Shown: positions 17,327 to 26,223, numbered from the stretch's first letter. The stretch is 64,000 nt of DNA from JAMPXD01 sp041481895 (GCA_041481895.1 JBGPCQ010000002.1:7312-71311), one strand, 5' to 3'. Translations and numbers: made by a program. The notes: generated by a model from the letters alone, not told the origin.

Positions 17327-18631
17327 CTACGCCACAACCTGCCTGGTTATCCGCACCCAGACGATGGCATTCTTCTTGACTTCTTCGCAGATAAAAACAA
17401 AACCGTCCACTTCGAGCCGTTCCCCCTTTTCCGGGAAGCGCCCCAGCCGGTGGAGGATCAGACCGGCCAGGGTGTCGTAGGGGATGTCATCTCCCAGGTT
17501 GATGCCGACGAGGTCTTCCAGGTCGGCTACGGACAGGAGAGCATCCACTATCAGGCTGCCGTCGGGCTGCTTCTGCACGCGGCGGGCTTCGCCGATATCA
17601 TGCTCATCCTCGATCTCACCCACCAGTTCCTCCAGCAGGTCCTCGGTGGTCACCAGGCCGTTTATCCCTCCGTACTCATCCACGACCAGCGCCATGTGGA
17701 TCCGTTTCCGCTGCATCTCCTTGAGGAGGTTACTGACCTTTTTCCCTTCCGGCACATAGAACGGAGGGCGTACAATGGCAGAAATATCGAAATCAGGCTC
17801 GGCCACCATACGGCCGAGAAAGTCCTTGCCGTGGATGAACCCGGCAATCTCTTCAATGCTGCCGCGGAAGACCGGATAACGGGAATATTCGTTCTCCAGG
17901 ATGAAATGGAGCATCTCCTCGCGGGAAAGTTCCAGGTCGATGGCGGCCATCCTGGTGCGCGGCACCATCACTTCGCGGACGCTCGTATGGGTGAAATCGA
18001 AAATATTCTTGATGTACTCGTGCTCGCTGGCGCTGAACACGCCGCTTTCATGCCCCTCTGCGACGATGTGCTGGACCTCTTCCCGCGTGATGAACGCCCG
18101 CTCCTTCCCCTTGATCCCCATAAGCCTCAGGACCAGATTACATGAAAAAGTCAGCAGGGTTACGACGACGCTACCTCCCCGCTCCAGAAGGTGAATTGTC
18201 CTGGCGACCCTGAGCGCAACGGTGTCGGCATACTGCAGCCCGATGGTCTTGGGGACCAGTTCCCCGAATATCAGGATGAGGTAGGAAATCACGGCGACCA
18301 TGATGCCGACGGAAATCGGCTCAGCAGCATGCCACACCAGTTCATAAGGGATCTTCAGCATCAGCGGCTTCAGGTGCTCGATCGCGATGATGCCGCCGAC
18401 CGCCGATGCTGTAGCGCCCGTCACCGTCATGCCGATCTGGACGATGGCGAGGAGGCGGGGGGGGTCTTTCTGCTGCTCTTCCACGATCTTCGCCCGTTCG
18501 TCCCCTTCCGCCACCAGCTGGGCCACCTTGCTCTTCCTGATGGAAATGATGGCAAACTCGGAACAGGCAAAGAAACCGTTCAGCAGGATGAGAATGGCTA
18601 TGGAGATGATTTCCAGGAAAGCCGTGTCCAA
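17327..18631 (-). CDS. CorC/HlyC (CNNM-like) transporter, CBS-containing
   Basis: 434 residues: DUF21/CNNM membrane domain (about 1-195, with NGFFACSEFAIISIRKSK), two CBS domains (about 215-335, e.g. VMVPRTRMAAIDLE), and a C-terminal CorC_HlyC domain (about 350-430). The family exports Mg2+/Co2+ or supports Mg homeostasis. The first codon is TTG, supported by AAGGAGG 7 bases upstream. Convergent to TerC, making three likely cation-handling membrane proteins in a row. Confidence 0.92.
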   Translation of the reverse strand: MDTAFLEIISIAILILLNGFFACSEFAIISIRKSKVAQLVAEGDERAKIVEEQQKDPPRLLAIVQIGMTVTGATASAVGGIIAIEHLKPLMLKIPYELVWHAAEPISVGIMVAVISYLILIFGELVPKTIGLQYADTVALRVARTIHLLERGGSVVVTLLTFSCNLVLRLMGIKGKERAFITREEVQHIVAEGHESGVFSASEHEYIKNIFDFTHTSVREVMVPRTRMAAIDLELSREEMLHFILENEYSRYPVFRGSIEEIAGFIHGKDFLGRMVAEPDFDISAIVRPPFYVPEGKKVSNLLKEMQRKRIHMALVVDEYGGINGLVTTEDLLEELVGEIEDEHDIGEARRVQKQPDGSLIVDALLSVADLEDLVGINLGDDIPYDTLAGLILHRLGRFPEKGERLEVDGFVFICEEVKKNAIVWVRITRQVVA

Positions 18632-18826
18632 ATAGTTCCTCCTTAAAAACCAGTGAACAGTGAATAGTGAGATTCACCTTTCACTGCCTTTCATTTTCCC
18701 TGTAAAAGCCCGTTTTGTCAACCATTGATAGGCAAGGGCCAGTTGAGAGTTTCGGGTTTCGGGTTTCAGGTCCCAGGATTTAACTCTCAACTCTCAACTC
18801 TAAACTCTCAACTTTCTTTCAGAGGC
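18632..18826. repeat. Intergenic region with simple tandem and inverted repeats
   Basis: No gene is seen. GTTGAGAGTTTCGGGTTTCG (18742-18761) is partly inverted by AACTCTCAACTCTCAACTCT (18782-18801) and its repeat to about 18812. CAGTGAACAGTGAATAGTGA lies at 18651-18670. This mix of short repeats is typical of non-coding filler between genes. Confidence 0.6.
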
Positions 18827-18855
18827 TTGACAAACATCCCCTCCCCTGCTATATG
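18827..18855 (+). promoter_or_regulatory. lexA promoter
   Basis: TTGACA at 18827-18832, a 17-base spacer and TATATG at 18850-18855, immediately followed by the LexA box. Confidence 0.7.
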
Positions 18856-18856
18856 A

Positions 18857-18874
18857 GGTTATCAAAAGACAACT
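18857..18874 (+). promoter_or_regulatory. LexA box (Geobacter-type SOS operator)
   Basis: GGTTATCAAAAGACAACT fits GGTT-N2-C-N4-G-N3-ACC, the published Geobacter sulfurreducens LexA motif, except for the last base. It sits over the expected transcription start, as for an autoregulated repressor. Confidence 0.75.
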
Positions 18875-18887
18875 AAAGGAGTTGCCC

Positions 18888-19496
18888 ATGAAAGAGATCA
18901 CCCCGCGGCAGAAAAAGGTACTCGATTTCATCGCCGATCACCTGGAACGGCACGGCTACCCCCCCACCCTGCGGGAGATCGGCGGGTACCTCGGGGTCAG
19001 CGGCACCCTGGGGGTAATGAAACACCTGGACGCCCTGGAGCGGAAAGGGTTCATCCGCAAGACCTCCGGCAGTTCACGGGGGATTGCCCTGACCGGCGCG
19101 GCCACCGGCGCCGTCGCGCTCCCCATACTGGGGACCGTACGGGCCGGGGCGCTCAACCTTGCCGTTGAGGAGATCGAGGGGTATTTCACCATTGATCTCG
19201 CCCGACTGCCGGCGGAGGATGCCTTTTTTCTCAGGGTGAAGGGGGACTCCATGATCAAAGCAGCCATCCTCGACGGTGACCTCGCCCTCGTGCGCCCCCA
19301 GGCAACGGCGCACAACCGGGACATCGTCGTCGCCATGATCGACGACGAGGCCACCCTGAAGCGTTTTTACCGGAAGAGGGATCATATCCGTCTCCAGCCG
19401 GAGAACCCCAGGATGGAGCCGATCATCGTCCGGAAGGGAGAGGGGGTGGTGGCCATCGTCGGGAAAGTGGTGGGTATTTATCGAGAACTGGAATGA
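18888..19496 (+). CDS. lexA: SOS repressor LexA
   Basis: 202 residues, the usual LexA length. Winged-helix DNA-binding domain (about 1-70; TPRQKKVLDFIADHLERHGY, then PPTLREIGGYLGVS) and an S24 latent peptidase domain. The cleavage site Ala86-Gly87 (VRAGA), nucleophile Ser121 (GDSMIKA) and Lys158 (ATLKRF) are all in place, so it should self-cleave with RecA. I chose ATG 18888, with AAAGGAG 7 bases upstream, over an in-frame TTG at 18882. Its own LexA box shows autoregulation. Confidence 0.96.
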   Translation: MKEITPRQKKVLDFIADHLERHGYPPTLREIGGYLGVSGTLGVMKHLDALERKGFIRKTSGSSRGIALTGAATGAVALPILGTVRAGALNLAVEEIEGYFTIDLARLPAEDAFFLRVKGDSMIKAAILDGDLALVRPQATAHNRDIVVAMIDDEATLKRFYRKRDHIRLQPENPRMEPIIVRKGEGVVAIVGKVVGIYRELE

Positions 19497-19562
19497 CCGG
19501 GGACCTCACGGAAATATAAGTATTCGGGACGCGTTTCACCTGAACCAGAGTTTGATAACGCT

Positions 19563-19814
19563 ATGCAAAAAATACGGGAAGACATACGCGTGGCCGTGAT
19601 CTTCGGCCCGGGGAGCAGCATCCGGCCGGTCTGGTTCGACTGGTGCAGGCGCAAATACACGGTAGAGGAGGTCACCTACTCGTGGCAGGAACGGCAGGGG
19701 GAAGCGACCCTCGTCCACTTCGCCGTCTCCGACGGCGTCAGCCTCTTCGAACTGACCTACAACGCCGCCAGCCGGATCTGGTCGCTGGCAGCCGTGGAAG
19801 CGGACCGGCAATGA
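19563..19814 (+). CDS. Hypothetical 83-aa protein after lexA
   Basis: Unrecognised. The product (starting MQKIREDIRVAVIFGPGSSI) has aromatic and Arg-rich blocks (RPVWFDWCRRKYTVEEVTYS) and looks like a compact beta-rich fold with no membrane segment or signal. It follows lexA by 66 bases on the same strand, so SOS co-expression is possible. The codon use resembles the neighbours and supports a real gene, although no clear ribosome site precedes the ATG. Confidence 0.6.
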   Translation: MQKIREDIRVAVIFGPGSSIRPVWFDWCRRKYTVEEVTYSWQERQGEATLVHFAVSDGVSLFELTYNAASRIWSLAAVEADRQ

Positions 19815-19855
19815 ATGACCGCACCATCCACCAGAAAGCCTGCCAGCTTCACCCG

Positions 19856-20458
19856 CTATTCCAGGCCTTTTCGACGATGTGAGATGAACCTCTCCCCCGC
19901 TTCCCATATCTTCCAGACAATCAAGCCGCACGCAGCTCCCACTATCCCCCCCACCGCCACGTCGAGGGGATAATGCGCTCCCACGTAAATCCTCGACCAG
20001 GCGACGAGAACCGCACACGTGAAAAGGGGCGCTTTCCATCGCAGGCTCCTGCCGTACCCCAGAACGAACGCGGTCATGAAGGAGAAGACGGCATGCCCGG
20101 AGGGGAGGGAGAACGATCTGCTGACGTGCCCCAGGACCCTTACGCCCTCCAGACCGATGGCCGCAACGGGGCGCGGGACATGGAAAAAGTCCTTGAGAAG
20201 CGCCTCGACCCCCAGGGATAAGATAGTGGCGGCTGCATAGACCGCCAGGTACCGTGCCGGCATGAGCCGTTTGTCCACGGCATACAGTATGGCCAGCAGC
20301 AGAAGATAGGGATAGACAAGCTGTGAACCGCCGAGAAAGGTTATGCCCGGCATGACGACGTCAAGAAACGGCAGCGCCGCATGGTTGACGGCCAGGAACA
20401 GCTTATGGTTGAAGCTGCCGCTGCCGTAGAAAAGCTGGTAGAGTTGTGCGCCTGTCAT
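19856..20458 (-). CDS. PAP2 superfamily membrane phosphatase
   Basis: 200 residues with about five or six membrane helices. The three PAP2 signature blocks are visible: KDFFHVPRP (about 89-97), PSGHAVFSF (about 118-126) and SRIYVGAHYPLDVAVG (about 154-169). The catalytic His residues are in PSGH and in GAHYPLD. Probable roles are lipid phosphate or undecaprenyl-pyrophosphate dephosphorylation. It is one of three PAP2 proteins in this window. Transcribed leftwards, alone. Confidence 0.9.
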   Translation of the reverse strand: MTGAQLYQLFYGSGSFNHKLFLAVNHAALPFLDVVMPGITFLGGSQLVYPYLLLLAILYAVDKRLMPARYLAVYAAATILSLGVEALLKDFFHVPRPVAAIGLEGVRVLGHVSRSFSLPSGHAVFSFMTAFVLGYGRSLRWKAPLFTCAVLVAWSRIYVGAHYPLDVAVGGIVGAACGLIVWKIWEAGERFISHRRKGLE

Positions 20459-20589
20459 GGGATAGGTATCCTCTTCAGATCCCGGGCTGGACCGGGACCA
20501 TATTCTACGGCTTCCGTCAACTGCCCCGCGGGACTCTATTTTAGAATTGACTTCCGCCTGTCAGTTCATCTATGTTCGTTTCAACCCAT

Positions 20590-20687
20590 GGAAGCGCGTC
20601 GGTCGCTGGTGGGCCGCCCGGTCTTCAAAACCGGTGGGGGGGATGAGAAATCTCCCCGGTGGGTTCGATTCCCATGCGCTTCCGCCA
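20590..20687 (+). tRNA. selC: Selenocysteine tRNA, anticodon UCA
   Basis: A 98-base tRNA with the long 8-bp acceptor stem (GGAAGCGC/GCGCTTCC), an anticodon loop CTTCAAA reading UGA, a long variable arm (GGGGGGGATGAGAAATCTCCCC-type stem), a T-arm with GGTTCGATTCC, and an encoded GCCA 3' end. These are the marks of bacterial tRNA-Sec. It shows that the organism decodes UGA as selenocysteine, which matters for the reductase gene at 33759-35114. No selA, selB or selD gene is in the window. Confidence 0.96.
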
Positions 20688-20760
20688 TTTTCCCAGTACC
20701 GCGGGCATCTTTTCGTTTTTGCCAGCTTCTGACTTTCGCTCAAATCGCCCATGCGGTCAA

Positions 20761-20798
20761 CTAAAAAGGCTCCCGACACATTGCATTGTCGGGAGCCT
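20761..20798 (-). terminator. Strong terminator of the radical SAM gene
   Basis: A 12-bp perfect stem (AGGCTCCCGACA/TGTCGGGAGCCT) with an 8-base loop. On the minus strand TTTTTAG follows, placing it 58 bases past the radical SAM stop. On the plus strand it may also end the tRNA-Sec transcript. Confidence 0.85.
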
Positions 20799-20855
20799 CT
20801 TGAACTTTGGATGATCTTCTTCACGTCTCACCCATCACGAATTACAAGATTCCTT

Positions 20856-22601
20856 TCATCTATAGGCCGGTTCCGGCATGGGCAGCAGCTGTCGCGCGTC
20901 GGCCTTCCGCCTGGCGGCATAGGCCTTTTCCAGGGCCAGCGCTGCCTCATTTTTCTCACAGAAGGAACGGGGGTCAAAGGTATGGCCTGCTGCCAGTCGC
21001 TCTTCCTCTTTTTTCAGGCGTTTGTAGGCATACCGGCCGATAAGCGGGGCAACCAGGCGCGTCTTCCAGCCGAATTCGGCGTACATATCCGCAAGAAGAT
21101 TTCCCGCCCTTTCCCGGAGTCGCGGATCATGGTGATAATACTTTGTCATGGCCCAGACGGCACCGGCATAGGTGGAACGGAGCGGTGCGGCCTCCCAGGC
21201 GATACGGGCCCGAACCCGTCGGGAATGGTGCGTGCGCATCTGCCAACCGTTCAGGAGAACTCGGATCAGGCGGAGCAGGCTGGGGCCGTTGACCTCGAAG
21301 TCCTGTCGGAAGGCATCAAGCAGGTAGTTCTCTTCCTCACCGCTTTCAATATGGGGATGGCGGTAGTTGAAGCGATACTGGCCATGGGCATCGGCAAAGG
21401 AGAATTGGGACTCGGGAAGCAGATTCCCCTCCCTCTGGTGCTTTTCATAGAGGGGTGTCCCGGGAATCGGCGTATAGAGCATGAACTGGTGAAAGACCGT
21501 ATCATGGCGGACGGCATACGCAATGGTCGCCCCCATTTCTTCCGGCCGGTGATCTTCGAGGCCAAGAATGGATGACCCGAGGACCCGGATGCCGTTTGCC
21601 TGCAGATGCTGTACAAGGCCGAGCGTATCGACACCCTTGAGCTTGTCGTAGGCGCTCTCCTCTCCTTCAAGGCCCATCCAGACAAAACCGATTCCGAGCC
21701 CCATCAACTGATCCATGGTGTAGGATTTTAGCACCCGGGCCGAGCTGAATACGGAGAGTGCCCAACTCTTGCCATGGGCCTCCATCAGTTCCAGGAGCCG
21801 AAGCGCCCTTTTCCGGTGCAGGAGGAAATTCTCGTCGAGGACAAAAAAGGAGTTCACCTTCAGCTTTTGTTCGATCTCGCACATGACGGCAAAGAGTTCA
21901 TCGCCCGTCTCAAAAAAATTGACAAACTGCCCTTTCCCGCCGAACAGGGCGGATGTCGAGCAGAAGTTACACCCCAGGGGACAGCCGACGGAGGGGATCA
22001 GGATCGCCGCCGTCCGGTCGGGACTGTCGCCAATATCCATACCCATGGTTCTGGTACCGAAACTCGCAAGGGCCATGGGGTGCTTGATCGGCGTCCGGTC
22101 ATTCTGGCCGAGGTAACGCTGAAACCAGCGGATACCCTCGCCGCGGACGATGAGGTCCGCATCAATCATCTGATCGAGCCCCTCCTTGTTGGCGATATGC
22201 CCGCCGACGATAATCGTCGCCCCCGGCTGATACTGGCGGATCAGTTCGCACATCTTTGCCACTTTGCCGACATTGGCAATGATCCCGCTGATGCCGATGA
22301 CGTCGTAGCTCTGCCTGCGGATTTCTTCACTGAAGCGCTCCAGGGTGGGGAAATCGAGGAGCGTGCAGGGGGCATCGATATTGTCCTGAATCATCATCAG
22401 CCCGAAGGAGCGGTGAAACATCCGGAGCGAGAACCCCCCCTGGAGGCGGGTGACCTGATTCTGGTACAGCTCCATCGGGTTGATTTTGCGACTTCCGTAC
22501 TCATCGTCCTGGCTGTAAGGACCGAAGACACTTGACAGAAGGACACGGGCGCCGGTTGCCAGAGGATGGAGGGGGTGATTAACGGGGGGGTGGTGCGGCA
22601 T
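20856..22601 (-). CDS. B12-binding-domain radical SAM protein
   Basis: 581 residues. An N-terminal cobalamin-binding-type Rossmann region (about 40-165; VIGISGIIANVGKVAKMCEL, then TIIVGGHIAN) precedes a radical SAM core with cluster motif CPLGCNFC (about C208-C212-C215, spacing C-x3-C-x2-C) and a Met/His-rich C-terminal region. Family members catalyse methylations or C-C bond rearrangements, for example in hopanoid, lipid or cofactor synthesis. The substrate cannot be told, and no biosynthetic partner genes flank it. The transcript ends at a strong hairpin. Confidence 0.88.
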   Translation of the reverse strand: MPHHPPVNHPLHPLATGARVLLSSVFGPYSQDDEYGSRKINPMELYQNQVTRLQGGFSLRMFHRSFGLMMIQDNIDAPCTLLDFPTLERFSEEIRRQSYDVIGISGIIANVGKVAKMCELIRQYQPGATIIVGGHIANKEGLDQMIDADLIVRGEGIRWFQRYLGQNDRTPIKHPMALASFGTRTMGMDIGDSPDRTAAILIPSVGCPLGCNFCSTSALFGGKGQFVNFFETGDELFAVMCEIEQKLKVNSFFVLDENFLLHRKRALRLLELMEAHGKSWALSVFSSARVLKSYTMDQLMGLGIGFVWMGLEGEESAYDKLKGVDTLGLVQHLQANGIRVLGSSILGLEDHRPEEMGATIAYAVRHDTVFHQFMLYTPIPGTPLYEKHQREGNLLPESQFSFADAHGQYRFNYRHPHIESGEEENYLLDAFRQDFEVNGPSLLRLIRVLLNGWQMRTHHSRRVRARIAWEAAPLRSTYAGAVWAMTKYYHHDPRLRERAGNLLADMYAEFGWKTRLVAPLIGRYAYKRLKKEEERLAAGHTFDPRSFCEKNEAALALEKAYAARRKADARQLLPMPEPAYR

Positions 22602-22908
22602 GTTATTCTCCTAGGGCGTTGTGCAACTTTGTTATATTCATTGTAGAGGAACGCTCCGGAAATGGGTGGCCTAAATTGCTGTATTACAATACTATTACAA
22701 TAGACGAATCCGCTCAGCCCATCACCGGTATCCCCGCTTCTTCGAGTTCGGTGATGCCGAAAGCTACAGCAAGGGATTGGAGCGACTTAGGGATGAGCTC
22801 GGGAAGGACCAGTCTCCAGTCCCGGAATTCGTGCCCTTTCTACGTGGCAACCAACCGGAAAATCTGTTAACCTGGTGCAGCAGCTGGATGAAGCTGGAGG
22901 AGCTTACC
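22602..22908. other. Intergenic, with an unexplained coding-like frame
   Basis: Between the divergent radical SAM and Sel1 genes. From about 22669 a plus-strand frame stays open into the Sel1 gene and reads like protein (HHRYPRFFEFGDAESYSKGL, then ERLRDELGKD) but has no start codon with a ribosome site. It may be a remnant of another gene. I see no promoter of note. Confidence 0.4.
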
Positions 22909-23667
22909 ATGCGCAGCAGTTGTAAAAATACGATTCTGCCCCGTTTTGCGGCGGGCACGGTCCCGCTTGCCGGGCTTTTCGCTGTCCTGCTGCTTGGCGG
23001 CTGCGCCGGCCCATCGGGACTGACTGCCTACCGGCAGGGAGACTATGCCGGGGCGCTCCGGGAGTTCCAGGCCGAAGGGGCTCCTGCGGGAGACTTTGCT
23101 GTCGGCGTCATGGCATACAAGGGGGAGGGGGTGGCGCGCGACCCCGGTGCGGCGGCCGATTGGTTTCGTCGGGCCGCCGGGCAGGGGCATGCCGCTGCCC
23201 AGTACAACCTGGGGCTCCTCTACCTGAAGGGGAATGGGGTGGAAAAGGACCGCCGGGAGGCGGCGCGCTGGTTTCGGCTGGCCGCCGAGCAGGGGTATGC
23301 CAAAGCCCAGCTCAACCTGGGGCTCATGTGCGCCCAGGGGGACGGGGTGGCGAAGGACTTGCCGGAGGCGGCGCGCTGGATCCGGCTGGCTGCCGAGCAG
23401 GGGTATGCCAAGGCCCAGATCTTTCTCGGCGGGATGTACGCCAGCGGCGAGGGGGTGGCGAAGGACCGCCGGGAAGCGGCGCGCTGGTTCCGTATGGCCG
23501 CCGTTGCGGGAAACGCCGAGGCCCAGGTCTACCTGGGAGTCATGTATGCCCGGGGGGACGGGGTGGCGAAGGACCGGGACGAGGCGGTCAGCTGGCTGCG
23601 CAAGGCCGCCGCGCAGGGCTCCTCCCGGGCGCAGGAGTACCTGGAGCGGTTGGGCGCGAGCAGGTAA
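22909..23667 (+). CDS. Sel1-repeat lipoprotein
   Basis: 252 residues from ATG 22909 (GGAGGAG 8 bases upstream). A signal peptide ends in LLLGGC (about 26-31), a lipobox, so it is a predicted lipoprotein. The rest is five or six Sel1-like repeats of 36 residues, each like AAQYNLGLLYLKGNGVEKDR, which stack as a helical solenoid for protein binding. The DNA repeats are very GC-rich and nearly identical, so copy-number changes are likely among strains. Partner proteins are unknown. Confidence 0.9.
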   Translation: MRSSCKNTILPRFAAGTVPLAGLFAVLLLGGCAGPSGLTAYRQGDYAGALREFQAEGAPAGDFAVGVMAYKGEGVARDPGAAADWFRRAAGQGHAAAQYNLGLLYLKGNGVEKDRREAARWFRLAAEQGYAKAQLNLGLMCAQGDGVAKDLPEAARWIRLAAEQGYAKAQIFLGGMYASGEGVAKDRREAARWFRMAAVAGNAEAQVYLGVMYARGDGVAKDRDEAVSWLRKAAAQGSSRAQEYLERLGASR

Positions 23668-23769
23668 GAAGGCTGATAGCTACAAGGATGAAGTATGAAA
23701 TGAAAACCCTGAGCAAAGATGATAGCGATTTGCGGCAATGGACGAAGGAACACCGAAAGGCAGGTCATC

Positions 23770-24477
23770 ATGGCACAACCCTGGAAAACGATCGAAAGCA
23801 TTCCCACCGACGAAGGAATGCTCGAACTGCGTCAGCGCGGCGAGCGGGACTTTCTGATCATGATCGGCTCCCAGGTGCTTATGAACAGTCTGGCAAACCG
23901 TTCCGAGGTTGTGCTCGGGCAACTCGGCTGCGGCCGCCTGAAGGAGAGTAAAAGCCCGCGGGTACTGGTGGGTGGTCTTGGCATGGGCTTTACGCTCAAG
24001 GCGGTCCTTGACAGCCTCCCCCCTGCGTCCCAGGTTGTCGTAGCCGAACTGAACCCGATCGTCCTCGAATGGTGCAAGGGCCCCCTGGCCGCTCTCACAG
24101 AAAATGTCGTCAACGATCCGCGGGTAACCGTGGAGATCGGTGACGTTGCCCGCCGGATTCGCTTGAGCGCCGTGAACGGTGGTGAGTCGCGCTTCGACGC
24201 CATCATCCTCGACCTGTACCGCGGACCCCACGCAAAAACAGACCAGAGAGATGACCCGCTTTACGGCAGCCGGGCCATCGAGAATATGCGGGCCGCCCTC
24301 AAGCCTTGCGGGGTAGTGGCTGTGTGGGGAGAAAATTATGATGAGGGTTTCGACAAGCGCCTGCGGAGTGCCGGCTTCACGGTGACCACCGACCGTCCCG
24401 GTCGGGGCGGTCTCCGTCATGTGGTTTTTCTGGCCCACCTGAAACAATCAAAAAAGACAGGGAAACACGCCTCCTGA
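23770..24477 (+). CDS. Spermidine-synthase-like protein
   Basis: 235 residues with a class I methyltransferase/polyamine-synthase Rossmann fold: VLVGGLGMGFTLKAVLD (SAM-binding loop), VVVAELNPIVLEWC, IEIGD-like VEIGDVARRI and FDAIILDLYRGPH. It lacks the full N-terminal substrate domain of true SpeE, so the reaction is uncertain. I chose ATG 23770, preceded by AGGCAGGT, over 23719. It stands alone between the Sel1 gene and an AT-rich gap. Confidence 0.8.
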   Translation: MAQPWKTIESIPTDEGMLELRQRGERDFLIMIGSQVLMNSLANRSEVVLGQLGCGRLKESKSPRVLVGGLGMGFTLKAVLDSLPPASQVVVAELNPIVLEWCKGPLAALTENVVNDPRVTVEIGDVARRIRLSAVNGGESRFDAIILDLYRGPHAKTDQRDDPLYGSRAIENMRAALKPCGVVAVWGENYDEGFDKRLRSAGFTVTTDRPGRGGLRHVVFLAHLKQSKKTGKHAS

Positions 24478-24643
24478 GGGGCATGAGGGAATTAGCAGGG
24501 TCAGACACCCATCATTCATTTTTCAGACTCCAGAAAAACTCCGCTCCAGCCCGCGCCAGGCGCGCCTTCCTGACTTCTATCAATTTAGTGCAATGCTTCA
24601 AACATCATATTTACTTCACCCTCTCGCTCTTTTTCCTAACCGG

Positions 24644-24671
24644 TTGATTTCCCCGATTAATCCTGTATAAT
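24644..24671 (+). promoter_or_regulatory. Promoter before PAP2 lipoprotein gene
   Basis: TTGATT at 24644-24649, a 16-base spacer and consensus TATAAT at 24666-24671, 70 bases before the start codon. Confidence 0.65.
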
Positions 24672-24740
24672 GCCGACAACTCCAGGCAATGTATATTATC
24701 AGGCAAAAACGGAAGGAAAGGTAGTTTATGAGGCATCACT

Positions 24741-25550
24741 ATGAAATTACTTAATGCTGTTCGGCTGTCGGTATTGATTTTATCTTTCTCCATTCTCTGT
24801 GGATGCGGCACGCTGCCTAACGGGAAGAGATGGGGAGAAGAAGCAACGATTTCTCCCGGTTGGGATAAGGTGGGTACAGCAGCTTACAATTCGCTGGTGT
24901 CACCTTTGACATGGGTGCCCGTTGCTGGTGCAGCTATCATGCAAATAGACAACTGGGATCATAAAATTTCCAGATGGGCCTCTGACAAGACACCCATTTT
25001 CGGTTCCCAGGAAAACGCAAACAGCTGGAGTAATCATCTGCTGTACATATCGGGAGCCGTATACGGGACTACCGCACTGCTTACCCCGAGCGGAGGGCAG
25101 AAAGGTGAATGGGTCACCGATAAGATCAAGGGATTTATTGTCGGCGGCGCTGCATTAGGTCTGTCGGAGGGGGTTGTTGAAATACTCAAGCCGGCAACAA
25201 ACAGGGATAGACCTGATGGAGACCACTACAGCTTTCCCTCTGGTCATGCTACACTGGCAGCATCATTTTCCACCCTTGCGGCAAAAAATATTGACACAAT
25301 GCAACTCCCCAGGTCGGCGGAAATTGCGTCCGATATCGGTCTTGGTCTCCTTGCTACAGGCACTGCATGGGCACGGGTGGAAGCGAAAAAGCATTATCCG
25401 TCAGATGTACTGGCAGGAATGGCCATTGGACATTTTTTTAGCGCATTTGTAAATGATGCTTTTCTCGGCCTTGATAATTCACGCGGTGTTGCTCCAGATG
25501 CCGAAATTTCCAAAAAAGGATTTTTTGTGAGCGTTAAAGGGAATTTTTAA
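24741..25550 (+). CDS. PAP2 superfamily lipoprotein phosphatase
   Basis: 269 residues. A lipoprotein signal (LSFSILCGCGTLP, lipobox near 17-23) is followed by PAP2 signatures: KPATNRDRPDGD (about 152-163), FPSGHATLAASF (about 168-179) and AKKHYPSDVLAGMAIGH (about 214-230). So the phosphatase faces the periplasm, unlike multi-span PAP2 proteins. Base composition falls from here on, marking the start of an AT-rich accessory stretch. Confidence 0.88.
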   Translation: MKLLNAVRLSVLILSFSILCGCGTLPNGKRWGEEATISPGWDKVGTAAYNSLVSPLTWVPVAGAAIMQIDNWDHKISRWASDKTPIFGSQENANSWSNHLLYISGAVYGTTALLTPSGGQKGEWVTDKIKGFIVGGAALGLSEGVVEILKPATNRDRPDGDHYSFPSGHATLAASFSTLAAKNIDTMQLPRSAEIASDIGLGLLATGTAWARVEAKKHYPSDVLAGMAIGHFFSAFVNDAFLGLDNSRGVAPDAEISKKGFFVSVKGNF

Positions 25551-25666
25551 GGTTATTTTGCACGGGGCAGTGGGTCAGGATTGACATTTAAACATTCCCT
25601 CCCACTATTCGGGACGGATTAAGGATTTGCAGAGGGTTTGTTTTTAAAGAAATTAAGGTGTTCAGG

Positions 25667-25807
25667 ATGGATACATTCCAAATGCGGATAAATCAAGGTG
25701 AAATGCAAATGGGCACTTTTCAGGGTTTTCTGCCAGACACCAATAACGATTATCTTTATAGACAACTTGGCGTTTGTCGCAAATATGTAGATCAGGGGCA
25801 ACCATGA
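25667..25807 (+). CDS. Doubtful 46-aa ORF
   Basis: Begins MDTFQMRINQGEMQMGTFQG with a weak AAGGTG 8 bases upstream and ends in a TGA. Composition is protein-like, but I recognise nothing in it. It may be a chance ORF. Confidence 0.25.
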   Translation: MDTFQMRINQGEMQMGTFQGFLPDTNNDYLYRQLGVCRKYVDQGQP

Positions 25808-26007
25808 ATATATTTTAACAAAATATTTCTTGAATGCAACAGGGGAATTCATGGAGGTGGGAAATTATAACAGTCAAATTTTATAATAAAAGATTTATCG
25901 AACAGCACTTTTTCTTTTCCAACTTTCGGGGGATAAAGGGGTTCGATTAATATTAAGAGTTGCAGCCGATCATTACAGGTCGGCTATTTTATTTCCTCTT
26001 TAATGAG

Positions 26008-26110
26008 GTAAACTTTCTTTACAATGTAAACTTAGTTTACATTCCCCGCAAACCCCTACCATTCAAGCCATTACACATAACATGCCTTCCACTATGTAAA
26101 CTTTGTTTAC
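26008..26110 (+). promoter_or_regulatory. Array of three GTAAAC-N3-GTTTAC palindromes (locus 1)
   Basis: Sites GTAAACTTTCTTTAC (26008-26022), GTAAACTTAGTTTAC (26026-26040) and GTAAACTTTGTTTAC (26096-26110). The first two start 18 bases apart and the third 70 bases further on. The same sites and spacings, in mirror order, occur at 37003-37104. Placement about 110-215 bases upstream of the small-protein operon suits an activator-binding region. The regulator is not identified. Confidence 0.7.
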
Positions 26111-26166
26111 CTGCCAGCAAAGCCAAAATACAGGGCAACTAGCTGAGTTTAAATGATTATTGCCCT

Positions 26167-26187
26167 TGGCATGGATTGTGAAATTGC
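26167..26187 (+). promoter_or_regulatory. Imperfect sigma-54-like promoter
   Basis: TGGCATGGATTGTGAAATTGC holds GG and GC elements, but the spacing is 11 rather than the canonical 10 bases. It is 36 bases before the first Cys-rich ORF and downstream of the palindromes, so position is right while fit is imperfect. Confidence 0.35.
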
Positions 26188-26223
26188 ACATCATGTATAC
26201 GCACAAATCTAAGGAAGGTTATC

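Larger units (their letters stand above)
25551..26223. other. AT-rich intergenic region with regulatory palindromes
   Basis: Markedly AT-rich. Apart from a doubtful 46-aa ORF (25667-25807) no gene is seen. The right half holds three GTAAAC-N3-GTTTAC palindromes (26008-26110) and a sigma-54-like string, leading to the Cys-rich small-protein operon. Confidence 0.6.

Noticed and set aside
20381..20764. Plus-strand ORF overlapping the tRNA-Sec
   Set aside because: It runs through the tRNA gene and antisense to the PAP2 gene; composition is that of a shadow frame.
22619..22870. 83-codon plus-strand ORF between the radical SAM and Sel1 genes
   Set aside because: No ribosome site, and a different frame in the same stretch looks more protein-like; neither is convincing as a gene.
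25619..25852. 77-codon minus-strand ORF in the AT-rich gap
   Set aside because: No ribosome site and typical chance composition for AT-rich DNA.
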